NCBI GenBank assembly: GCA_031267955.1
Contig: JAIRYB010000011.1
Span: 1 to 6,684 of the forward strand
Origin: Spirochaetaceae bacterium
GTDB lineage: Bacteria; Spirochaetota; Spirochaetia; Treponematales; Breznakiellaceae
Direction of reading: 5' to 3'
Length of the DNA stretch: 6,684 nucleotides
How positions within the stretch are numbered: the first letter of the stretch is position 1; each line of letters begins with the position of its first letter. Positions 1 through 5,344 of this stretch are shown here, in pieces. The notes beneath the pieces are model-generated. The model did no database searches. It was given only the letters and a program-made list of their open reading frames with translations, and had not been told where the DNA came from. The translations under genes were made by a program, and so were the position numbers.

Positions 1-65
1 TTATATACACTCCATTTCCTACAAAATTAATGAGTTTTTGGAAAACCACTAAATCTTGACGAATT

Positions 66-94
66 ATCATATCAGTAGTTCTTATGATTGTCAA
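66..94 (-). promoter_or_regulatory. Strong leftward sigma70-type promoter at the left edge
   Basis: Read on the minus strand, TTGACA (89-94) is followed by a 17-base spacer and TATGAT (66-71). That is 6/6 and 5/6 matches to the -35 and -10 consensus at optimal spacing. The predicted start of transcription is near 59, pointing out of the window. A purine-rich GGAG (10-13, minus strand) lies about nine bases from the edge and could be the ribosome binding site of a gene starting just outside. The promoter lies downstream of the URO-D-like gene, so it would serve the next leftward gene. A 6-bp inverted repeat (66-71 and 83-88) covers the -10 and part of the spacer and could be an operator. Confidence 0.6.
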
Positions 95-145
95 CGTCTT
101 TTCACTCATTTTTTCAAAAAGCCTCTTTACAAAATTCCCTTATCC

Positions 146-1192
146 TTAATGACAGGGCACTTTCCAATTAAAAAACCTCGCCTGGTTCTGAAACACTTCT
201 ATCATGGCCTGGATATTCTCCACCGGGATGTCGGGGGGCAGGGCGTGGGTCGGGGCGACGATAAACCCGCCCCCCCGGCGCAGAATGCCGCTGACCCGGA
301 CGATTTCTTCCTGCACCTGCCGCGGCGTAAAGACGGGCAGGACCTGCTGGGTAGACACGGCGCCCCAGATACTCAGGCGGCCGCCGTATTTCCGTTTTAC
401 TTCGGCAATGTCGTATATTTCCGGCTGGAAGGTCTGGTAGCAGTCAAGCCCTATCTCGATAAGCTCGGGGAGAATCTCGCTACAGTCGCCGCAGGAATGC
501 TGAATAACGTACTTGCCCTTTGCCTTGACCCGCTGGTAAAGCCGGGCCATGCGGGGTTTTATGAAACGCCGCCAGTGGGTCAGCCCCATGATCAGCCCCC
601 GCTGCTGCCCCCAGTCGTCGCCGAAGTAAACGCCGTCCAGGTCATATTCCAGGGCGACATCGACCAGCCGGATAAAGAAATCGCAGATCCGGTCAAATAA
701 AATTTCCAGCGCTTCGGGATTGGTTACCATCGTGGTAAGGACATTTTCCATACCCATAAGACTCCAGGCCCGCTCGAACATGCAGAAGCCGAAACCCATA
801 AAGGTAAAGCGGTCCCCCCTGCCGGCCAGAAGCCCCTCCAGGTCCCGGCGCAGCCGGGGAATATCGGGTTCCGGGAAACGGTAATCGCTGGTTTCAATAT
901 CCCCGATCAGGGCCTCGTCCGCCCAGCCTATGTCCTTTTCCGGGCCGTTGCGGTTCCAGACCACGCCGAACTCGTCCCTGAAATACCCCTTCTTGTCCGG
1001 CAGCTCCGTAGGCCAGCCCCAGTACTGGATATAGCGCAGATACGAACCAACGCTCTCCTCTACTTCGGCCGCCGTCTTTCCGGTAGCCAGAACCATTTTT
1101 TTCAGCGATTCGCCGGTAAATTCAATATGGTAGGGGACCGGCCTGGTCTCCTCGTGGTTCAGGGCCGCATAAACAATGTCTCTCCGGTTCAT
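146..1192 (-). CDS. URO-D/MtaA-superfamily protein, probable corrinoid-dependent methyltransferase-type enzyme
   Basis: A 348-residue cytoplasmic protein of the uroporphyrinogen decarboxylase (URO-D) superfamily, which also contains the cobamide methyltransferases MtaA, MtbA and CmuA. Family hallmarks are FGDDWGQQ (190-197), the HxC metal motif H232-S-C234, and the C-terminal stretch APTHALPP followed by PVENIQAM (313-330). It is unlikely to be HemE: the N-terminal RQAGR substrate-binding motif of true decarboxylases is absent, with R17-P-V-P there instead. In MtaA/MtbA proteins a Cys near the C-terminus is the third zinc ligand; aligning APTH with the usual APGC places H316 at that position. 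C237 is a further nearby thiol. The start has GGAG seven bases upstream. The gene is divergent from a PocR-AraC regulator, suggesting inducible methyl-group metabolism. No corrinoid protein is visible here, so the substrate is unknown. Family assignment is firm; methyl transfer is inferred. Confidence 0.88.
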   Translation of the reverse strand: MNRRDIVYAALNHEETRPVPYHIEFTGESLKKMVLATGKTAAEVEESVGSYLRYIQYWGWPTELPDKKGYFRDEFGVVWNRNGPEKDIGWADEALIGDIETSDYRFPEPDIPRLRRDLEGLLAGRGDRFTFMGFGFCMFERAWSLMGMENVLTTMVTNPEALEILFDRICDFFIRLVDVALEYDLDGVYFGDDWGQQRGLIMGLTHWRRFIKPRMARLYQRVKAKGKYVIQHSCGDCSEILPELIEIGLDCYQTFQPEIYDIAEVKRKYGGRLSIWGAVSTQQVLPVFTPRQVQEEIVRVSGILRRGGGFIVAPTHALPPDIPVENIQAMIEVFQNQARFFNWKVPCH

Positions 1193-1233
1193 CTCGATAC
1201 TCCGTCAGTCCTGCAAGATATTTCATTTTGCGC

Positions 1234-1263
1234 TTGCCCGGAGAAACCGCGATAGTATATAAT
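1234..1263 (+). promoter_or_regulatory. Probable promoter of the PocR-AraC regulator
   Basis: TTGCCC (1234-1239) is followed by an 18-base spacer and a perfect TATAAT (1258-1263). The predicted start is near 1270, leaving a leader of about 52 bases. AGGGG at 1307-1311, ten bases before the ATG at 1322, is the likely ribosome binding site. The -10 box overlaps by two bases the oppositely directed -10 of the URO-D-like gene, so the two promoters probably compete. Confidence 0.5.
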
Positions 1264-1282
1264 GTTCAATAATTAGAAATAT
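1254..1282 (-). promoter_or_regulatory. Probable activator-dependent promoter of the URO-D-like gene
   Basis: The minus strand has TATACT (complement of 1254-1259), a 5/6 match to a -10 box, giving a predicted start near 1247 and a leader of about 54 bases. At 17-base spacing the -35 position (1277-1282) reads ATATTT, a poor match. A good -10 with a poor -35 is typical of promoters that need an activator, which fits the neighbouring AraC-family gene and the direct repeat over this region. Confidence 0.4.
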
Positions 1283-1290
1283 CGTTCAAT
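1264..1290. repeat. Direct repeat GTTCAAT with 20-bp period, candidate AraC-type operator
   Basis: GTTCAAT occurs at 1264-1270 and again at 1284-1290, exactly 20 bp apart. Aligning 1261-1280 with 1281-1300 gives 13 of 20 identical positions. AraC-family regulators commonly bind two directly repeated half-sites about two helical turns apart, next to or over the -35. Relative to the minus-strand promoter the copies lie around -20 and -40; relative to the plus-strand promoter they lie at and just after the start of transcription. This would suit activation of the URO-D-like gene and self-repression of the regulator. The region is AT-rich, so chance similarity is possible. Confidence 0.45.
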
Positions 1291-1321
1291 TAATGGTTAT
1301 ATTTATAGGGGCCGGCCTGTT

Positions 1322-2182
1322 ATGGACGTAATCTGGAAACAGGGCCGGATGCGGAATCTGCTGCAGAGTTTTTTTATGCTGGCAAAGGTCCGCGTCGGCT
1401 TTTTCGATCTCGAAGGAAACGAAATACTGGCCTTCCCCCAGGAGAGGGCCGACTACTGCAAAATCATCCGCGCCGGCCCCGCGGGCGACGATGCGTGCAG
1501 GCGCTGCGACAGGGACGCTATCCGGAAGGCCGGCCGCCATAGCGGGCCGTATATCTACCAGTGCCACGCCTGCCTTACCGAGGCCCTTGCCCCTATTTCC
1601 TCGGAAAAGGAGCGGATCGCGTATCTTATGATAGGCCAGGTACGGCAGTCGGAGAATCAGGACGAGCGCCGCTGGGACGAGATACGCCGGGAGGTCGCAG
1701 GTATCTGTCCCGACACGGACGGGCTGAAATCCGCCTATTCCAAATTAACGGTGATAAAGATAGACGAGATCCGCGCCTGCGCCGATATTCTGCAGGCCCT
1801 GGCAAACTATGTCTGGCTGGATAACTATATCCGCGTACAGAGCGAACCCCTGTCCGCCAGGGTAAAAGCCTATATTGCCGACAATGTCTCGGGCGACTTA
1901 TCCCTTGCCGCGCTGGCCCGGCATTTCGGCGTTGGGAAAACCACCCTCTGCGGCGCCGTAAAACAGGACTACCGGCTGACCGTAAACCAGCTGATCCGGG
2001 GCGTCAGGGTAGAGCAGGCCGAACAACTGCTCCAGTCCGGCAAGCAGTCGATAGCGCAAATCGCGGAAGCGGTAGGGATAGATGACTATAACTATTTTTC
2101 CAAGATATTCAGGGAAGAAACCGGCATCGCGCCTTCGGTATTCCGCAGGCTCTGCGAGAAGGAATCGCACTACACGGAATGA
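1322..2182 (+). CDS. AraC-family transcriptional regulator with N-terminal PocR sensory domain
   Basis: A 286-residue cytoplasmic regulator. Residues about 10-165 match the PocR ligand-binding domain, a PAS-like fold with conserved cysteines: C46, C59 and C62 (DACRRCDRD), then C81 and C84 (YQCHACLTEALAPI), followed by the conserved IGQVR segment (104-108). Residues about 178-278 are an AraC/XylS DNA-binding domain with two helix-turn-helix units (about 193-214 and 243-264). The family signature runs IAEAVGIDDYNYFSKIF into a GIAPSVFRR end. In the founding member PocR, this domain pair controls propanediol use and cobalamin synthesis. The gene is divergent from the URO-D-like gene, its most likely target. 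The ligand cannot be read from the sequence; the cysteine cluster would allow a metal or redox input, which is inference. ATG 1322 is chosen because the domain is complete and AGGGG precedes it. Confidence 0.9.
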   Translation: MDVIWKQGRMRNLLQSFFMLAKVRVGFFDLEGNEILAFPQERADYCKIIRAGPAGDDACRRCDRDAIRKAGRHSGPYIYQCHACLTEALAPISSEKERIAYLMIGQVRQSENQDERRWDEIRREVAGICPDTDGLKSAYSKLTVIKIDEIRACADILQALANYVWLDNYIRVQSEPLSARVKAYIADNVSGDLSLAALARHFGVGKTTLCGAVKQDYRLTVNQLIRGVRVEQAEQLLQSGKQSIAQIAEAVGIDDYNYFSKIFREETGIAPSVFRRLCEKESHYTE

Positions 2183-2220
2183 TGATCGGAAGCCCCAAAT
2201 GCCTCATTTTAAAAATGTTA

Positions 2221-2244
2221 CCGAAAATCGCCTTGAATTTTCGG
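2221..2244. repeat. Perfect 8-bp inverted repeat in front of tyrS
   Basis: CCGAAAAT (2221-2228) and ATTTTCGG (2237-2244) are exact reverse complements separated by eight bases. The repeat lies 38 bases after the regulator stop codon and its right arm overlaps the putative tyrS -35. No T-tract follows, so it is not a standard intrinsic terminator of the upstream gene. It may be an operator for tyrS or a weak terminator. A second short palindrome, GCCCGGGC (2248-2255), sits between the putative -35 and -10. Confidence 0.45.
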
Positions 2245-2261
2245 AAGGCCCGGGCTACACT
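2233..2261 (+). promoter_or_regulatory. tyrS promoter abutting the start codon
   Basis: TTGAAT (2233-2238), a 17-base spacer and TACACT (2256-2261) give 4/6 matches at each box with ideal spacing. Only six bases separate the -10 from the ATG at 2268, so the predicted first transcribed base is the A of that ATG. No ribosome binding site lies within normal distance; the nearest purine run, GGAAGG (2243-2248), ends 19 bases upstream. Confidence 0.45.
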
Positions 2262-2267
2262 GGCCCC

Positions 2268-3509
2268 ATGAACAAGGTACTGGAAAATCTGAAGGCCCGG
2301 GGTTTTTACGCCCAGTGCACGGACCCGGAATCTCTCTCAAAACTGATGGAAGAAGGCCCCGTTACTTTTTATGTCGGCTGCGATCCGACGGGGACCAGCC
2401 TGCATATCGGGCACATGGTGCCTTTTTTCGCGTACCGGCATCTGCGGGACGCGGGGCACAAGGGGATTGCGCTGATCGGCGGCGGTACGGCCCGGATCGG
2501 GGACCCGTCGGGGAAAAGCGAGATGCGGAAGATGCTGACTTACGCGCAGCTCGACAGCAATGCCGAGTCTATCCGCGCGCAGCTTGACCGGTTTATCGGT
2601 TTTGACGGCGGCAGCGCCCGGAGCGCTAACAATAAGGACTGGCTTGCGGACCTTAACTACATCGACTTTCTGCGGGACATAGGCCGGCATTTTTCGGTAA
2701 ACCGTATGCTGAGTTTTGAGGCGTACAAGCTCCGCATGGAAAGCGGCCTTTCATTTATCGAATTCAACTACCAGCTTCTCCAGAGCTACGACTTTCTGGA
2801 ACTTTACCGCCGTTACGGCTGCCGGCTGCAGATTGGCGGGGACGATCAGTGGGGGAATATTGTCGCGGGCACGGACCTGATCCGCCGGATCGAGGGCGCC
2901 GAGGCATTCGGCCTTACCTTCCCGCTGGTAACTACCGCGGACGGGAAGAAGATGGGCAAGACCGAAAAAGGCGCGGTGTTCCTGGACCCGGCCCTGTGCA
3001 GCCCCTACGACTTCTTCCAGTATTGGCGCAATGTCCAGGACGCGGACCTGGAAAAATTCCTCTTGATGTTCACTTTCCTGCCGATTGAAGAAATTGAAAA
3101 ACTGACCGCGCCGGGGGCCAACCCCAACGCGGCCAAGGAAAGGCTTGCCTGGGAAGTGACCGCCCTTATCCACGGCAGCGGCGAAGCGGACCGGGCGCTT
3201 TCCGGCGCAAAGGCGGCTTTCGGCGGCGGGGGCGACCGGGAGGCCATGCCCGGCGTGGAAATCGCCCGCGCCAAATTCGAGGCGGGGTACAATGCGGCGG
3301 ATCTCTTTGCCGATACGGGCCTTGCCGCCTCGAAAAGCGAGGCCCGCCGCCTGATCCTGCAAGGCGGGGCCTTTGTGTCGGACAGCGGCGGCGATCTCGC
3401 GCCGGTAAACGATCCGGCCGCCCTCATCGGCGCGGACCGCCTGGACGGGGCGGGAGAACTTGTACTGCGGGCCGGGAAAAAACGTTACTGCCGGGTAATT
3501 ACCAGGTAA
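2268..3509 (+). CDS. tyrS: Tyrosyl-tRNA synthetase
   Basis: A 413-residue class I aminoacyl-tRNA synthetase that activates tyrosine with ATP and charges tRNA-Tyr in the cytoplasm. The HIGH signature is at 46-49 and the KMSKS-type loop is KMGKT (228-232). Tyrosine-site residues typical of the bacterial enzyme are visible: Y35 in FYVGCDP, Y168/Q172/D175 in YQLLQSYD, and the QIGGDDQWGN block (188-197). Residues about 345-405 form a C-terminal S4-like RNA-binding domain. Length is close to the roughly 420 residues usual for bacterial TyrRS. The frame is open from 2082, but ATG 2268 is chosen because MNKVLENLKARG aligns with the family's normal N-terminus. An alternative ATG at 2199 has GGAAG six bases upstream and would add 23 residues. 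It follows the regulator gene but appears to have its own promoter. It ends 11 bases from the convergent HD gene. Confidence 0.96.
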   Translation: MNKVLENLKARGFYAQCTDPESLSKLMEEGPVTFYVGCDPTGTSLHIGHMVPFFAYRHLRDAGHKGIALIGGGTARIGDPSGKSEMRKMLTYAQLDSNAESIRAQLDRFIGFDGGSARSANNKDWLADLNYIDFLRDIGRHFSVNRMLSFEAYKLRMESGLSFIEFNYQLLQSYDFLELYRRYGCRLQIGGDDQWGNIVAGTDLIRRIEGAEAFGLTFPLVTTADGKKMGKTEKGAVFLDPALCSPYDFFQYWRNVQDADLEKFLLMFTFLPIEEIEKLTAPGANPNAAKERLAWEVTALIHGSGEADRALSGAKAAFGGGGDREAMPGVEIARAKFEAGYNAADLFADTGLAASKSEARRLILQGGAFVSDSGGDLAPVNDPAALIGADRLDGAGELVLRAGKKRYCRVITR

Positions 3510-3520
3510 GGCGGGCGGGG

Positions 3521-4339
3521 CTACAGGTACCTTCGTTTTTCGTCATGGTTTACCCGGGCGTAAAGTTCGATGTAGCTTTTTATCGTGCTCGCGGCAATTT
3601 TTCCCAGCAGCACTTCCTCTACCTGGAACAGCCCCACCTCGCTTGACATGAACACGTCAATGTGGATGGGCTTTTCCGCGCCGGTCAGTATGCGCACCTC
3701 TTCTATAGAATTGGCGGATATTTTGTGAATGTCCCCGACCCGGGCCGAACCTTCCGAAAGGGCCATGGGGATGCGCGCCCGGCCTTTGGTCAGGTCGCAG
3801 CCGTCGGCGACAAGGATTACCCCCGCTTCCAGCGAGTGGATCGTCCGGTTTCCCATATGGCCGAAGATGCACTCCGTTGCCAGGGACTTCAGCATTACCC
3901 GCCTCCGGAAATCGTTCCGGTACGCCGCAACCAGAAAACGTTCCAGGTAGGGGGCCGCCAGAATTTCGCTGTGAACCTCATGTTCCTGGCGGCTTACCGA
4001 CATGCCTATATCGTGGAGGACGGAGGCGAGGATCAGCGCGGCAAGGCTGTCCTCAAAGTCCCCGCATTCCTCGGTTTCAAGGCTCGTTTTAATGCCCGCG
4101 TTACGGAGCAGGCCCATCATGATGATGGTATTGTAGGCAACGGTCCGCATATGTACCGGCCCGTGGTCGTTGTAGAGCAGCCGGACGATAGAAACGGTAT
4201 TCGCGTATTCCTGGAGCGCCTGGACTTCCTCATCGTCCAGAATAGCCCGGGTAGCCCTCAATGCCTTGCCGGACAGTTTCAGGGCCTCGACCGCTTCGAT
4301 AATTTTGGCATCTAACTGCAGTTCTTTCGGTGATCGCAT
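3521..4339 (-). CDS. HD-domain metal-dependent phosphohydrolase
   Basis: A 272-residue cytoplasmic protein with a central HD domain. Counted from ATG 4339, the metal-binding set is H63 (in DHGPVHMRTV), H109-D110 (VLHDIGMS) and D179 (ILVADGCD), matching the canonical H...HD...D pattern. Further histidines H59, H120, H123 and H161 (FGHMGN) could complete a two-metal site. HD proteins hydrolyse phosphate esters in nucleotides or cyclic dinucleotides. No GYP motif of cyclic-di-GMP phosphodiesterases and no RelA/SpoT synthetase domain is present, so the substrate is unknown. The C-terminal region (about 205-272) resembles no domain I recognise. An in-frame ATG at 4357 would add six residues (MCYTCT) but lies upstream of the extended -10, so 4339 is preferred. 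It is convergent with tyrS and divergent from a secreted-protein gene. Confidence 0.82.
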   Translation of the reverse strand: MRSPKELQLDAKIIEAVEALKLSGKALRATRAILDDEEVQALQEYANTVSIVRLLYNDHGPVHMRTVAYNTIIMMGLLRNAGIKTSLETEECGDFEDSLAALILASVLHDIGMSVSRQEHEVHSEILAAPYLERFLVAAYRNDFRRRVMLKSLATECIFGHMGNRTIHSLEAGVILVADGCDLTKGRARIPMALSEGSARVGDIHKISANSIEEVRILTGAEKPIHIDVFMSSEVGLFQVEEVLLGKIAASTIKSYIELYARVNHDEKRRYL

Positions 4340-4345
4340 GGTACA

Positions 4346-4354
4346 AGTATAGCA
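4346..4354 (-). promoter_or_regulatory. Extended -10 promoter of the HD gene, six bases from the ATG
   Basis: Read on the minus strand, the sequence is TGC followed by TATACT (complement of 4346-4351): a 5/6 -10 box with the TGn extension. Such promoters can work without a good -35, and the -35 position here (about 4369-4374) is indeed poor. Exactly six bases separate the -10 from the ATG at 4339, so the predicted first transcribed base is the start codon. No Shine-Dalgarno sequence fits between. Confidence 0.5.
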
Positions 4355-4405
4355 CATTTTTCGGCTCTAATCTCCGCGCCGCTGGTCCATTGACGGAAAA
4401 TGAAG

Positions 4406-4411
4406 TATTAT
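4406..4411 (+). promoter_or_regulatory. -10 element directly upstream of the small secreted-protein gene
   Basis: TATTAT (4406-4411) is a 5/6 -10 match. It ends exactly six bases before ATG 4418, making the start codon the predicted first transcribed base. The -35 position (about 4383-4388, TGGTCC) is weak; a TTGACG at 4390-4395 is only ten bases from the -10 and so cannot pair with it in the normal way. The sequence between -10 and ATG (TGAAAC) offers no ribosome binding site. Confidence 0.4.
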
Positions 4412-4417
4412 TGAAAC

Positions 4418-4960
4418 ATGGCGCGTTTGCACAGGCTGATATGCTGCCTCCTCGTTTTAAGCGCCGCGGCCTTTGCGCAGGAAGAGACCGGGGCTTCGTG
4501 GGGTGGGAGTATACCCGAGCAGATACTCAGGCCCCAGCGCGGGGGGGAAGCGCCCCGTTACCCCCGGGATATAGTGATAGGCGAGCTAGGAAGGGGCGAA
4601 GCTTCCGAAGAAGCCTACCGTTTCGCCAGGGACATCCTTTCGGCGTTTCTGTACGATAACAGCGACGCCGCCTCCCTTTCCGGCATAGGCCCCCTCCTGC
4701 TTGAGGAAACCCGGGCCGCCCTGAAAGAGATAAGCCCCGTCAAATTCAGGATAGGCGGCGGCAGGGAAGAGGACGACGGCAATGTTTCTTTTCTGTTCCG
4801 CTTTCTCGGCCGGGAACAGGGAATAGCCGGGGAACTCTATATCCGCAGCCAGGACGAAAAATGGCTTTTTGACGACATCCTCATCGAAGACCCCCACGAC
4901 ACCACCGCCCGCCTTGAAATATACCCCTACGACTTTACCCCTTACGAACGTTTTTTCTGA
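4418..4960 (+). CDS. Small exported protein of unknown function
   Basis: A 180-residue protein that I do not recognise. Residues 1-20 form a signal peptide: basic start (R3, R6), hydrophobic core LICCLLVLSAAAFA and a probable signal peptidase I site AFA|QE. Two adjacent cysteines (C9, C10) lie inside the hydrophobic core, too early for a convincing lipobox. The mature part of about 160 residues is acidic, with a predicted helical stretch (about 63-105) and then alternating strand-like segments with a central SFLFRFLGRE and a tail YPYDFTPYERFF. There are no transmembrane segments after the signal, so it is probably periplasmic. The gene is divergent from the HD gene across 78 bp and converges with the STAS gene. 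Coding is supported by the signal peptide and sustained codon bias. Function is unknown. Confidence 0.75.
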   Translation: MARLHRLICCLLVLSAAAFAQEETGASWGGSIPEQILRPQRGGEAPRYPRDIVIGELGRGEASEEAYRFARDILSAFLYDNSDAASLSGIGPLLLEETRAALKEISPVKFRIGGGREEDDGNVSFLFRFLGREQGIAGELYIRSQDEKWLFDDILIEDPHDTTARLEIYPYDFTPYERFF

Positions 4961-4979
4961 CCCGGCCTTTGCCGCCGGG
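4961..4979. terminator. GC-rich hairpin between convergent genes, possible terminator
   Basis: CCCGGC (4961-4966) and GCCGGG (4974-4979) form a perfect 6-bp stem with a seven-base loop. It starts immediately after the stop codon of the secreted-protein gene and lies three bases before the stop codon of the STAS gene on the other strand. Neither strand has a T-tract after the stem, so it is not a textbook intrinsic terminator, but its position between two converging stops suggests a shared 3' end signal. Confidence 0.4.
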
Positions 4980-4982
4980 CCC

Positions 4983-5339
4983 TTACAGTTCGGGGAGAAG
5001 TTCCCCGTTTAGCTTGTCAAACGCCTCTTCCATACTTTCCGTAAAGGGAAGGTAGCCCTTAAGCCTTACTTTTTCTATTACCCACATCACCTGTTCCGGC
5101 GTTTCGGTCAGGACAAATTGCAGGGACAGCTTCCGCGCCGTGGAAGCGATAAAGATAAGCGCGCCGACACCGCTTGAATCGATATGGCTTAGCCCTTTCA
5201 GGTTTATGATAAACCTGTCGGCCTGGGCGTAGGCCAGCTTCATGAACAGGTTTTTGAGTTCCACGGAGCCCCCCATGTCGAGCCAGCCCTTTCCCGTAAT
5301 TATCTGGATACCGTCCTGTTCCCGGACTTCGAGTTCCAT
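4983..5339 (-). CDS. STAS-domain anti-sigma-factor antagonist
   Basis: A 118-residue single-domain cytoplasmic protein of the SpoIIAA/RsbV type. The core INLKGLSHIDSSGVGALI (44-61) contains the diagnostic DSSG (54-57). By analogy with SpoIIAA Ser58, S56 is the expected phosphorylation site, controlled by a partner-switching anti-sigma kinase. The family sequesters its kinase partner when unphosphorylated and so frees a sigma factor or other output. No kinase or PP2C phosphatase gene is in the window, so the partners are elsewhere. An in-frame ATG at 5402 would add 21 residues (MPSPRLRTP...), but ATG 5339 is chosen: AGGGGAG lies five bases upstream, and MELEVREQDG aligns with the usual STAS N-terminus. 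It converges with the secreted-protein gene and is divergent from the glycosidase gene. Confidence 0.9.
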   Translation of the reverse strand: MELEVREQDGIQIITGKGWLDMGGSVELKNLFMKLAYAQADRFIINLKGLSHIDSSGVGALIFIASTARKLSLQFVLTETPEQVMWVIEKVRLKGYLPFTESMEEAFDKLNGELLPEL

Positions 5340-5344
5340 TACCG

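Noticed and set aside
56..700. Plus-strand open frame of 214 codons overlapping the URO-D-like gene
   Set aside because: Its translation has no family features and it lies antisense to a well-supported enzyme gene; long antisense frames are common in GC-rich DNA.
146..1192. Annotation of the URO-D-like gene as hemE (uroporphyrinogen decarboxylase)
   Set aside because: The RQAGR motif of true HemE is missing, while the HxC metal motif of methyltransferase-type relatives is present.
2082..2267. 62-codon N-terminal extension of tyrS from ATG 2082
   Set aside because: It would overlap the end of the regulator gene in another frame, and the residues do not resemble any TyrRS N-terminus.
2751..3362. 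Minus-strand open frame of 203 codons inside tyrS
   Set aside because: It is antisense to conserved tyrS sequence, including the QIGGDDQWGN and KMGKT blocks, and has no recognisable product.
3494..3503. Palindrome GGTAATTACC at the end of tyrS as a terminator
   Set aside because: It has no loop, lies within the coding codons and is not followed by a T-tract; it is more likely chance or a coding constraint.
3662..4315. Plus-strand open frame of 217 codons over the HD gene
   Set aside because: The minus strand carries the complete HD metal-binding motif set; the antisense translation resembles nothing.
4390..4395. TTGACG as the -35 of the secreted-protein gene
   Set aside because: Only ten bases separate it from TATTAT (4406-4411); sigma70 promoters need about 16-18, and no -10 is found at the right distance.
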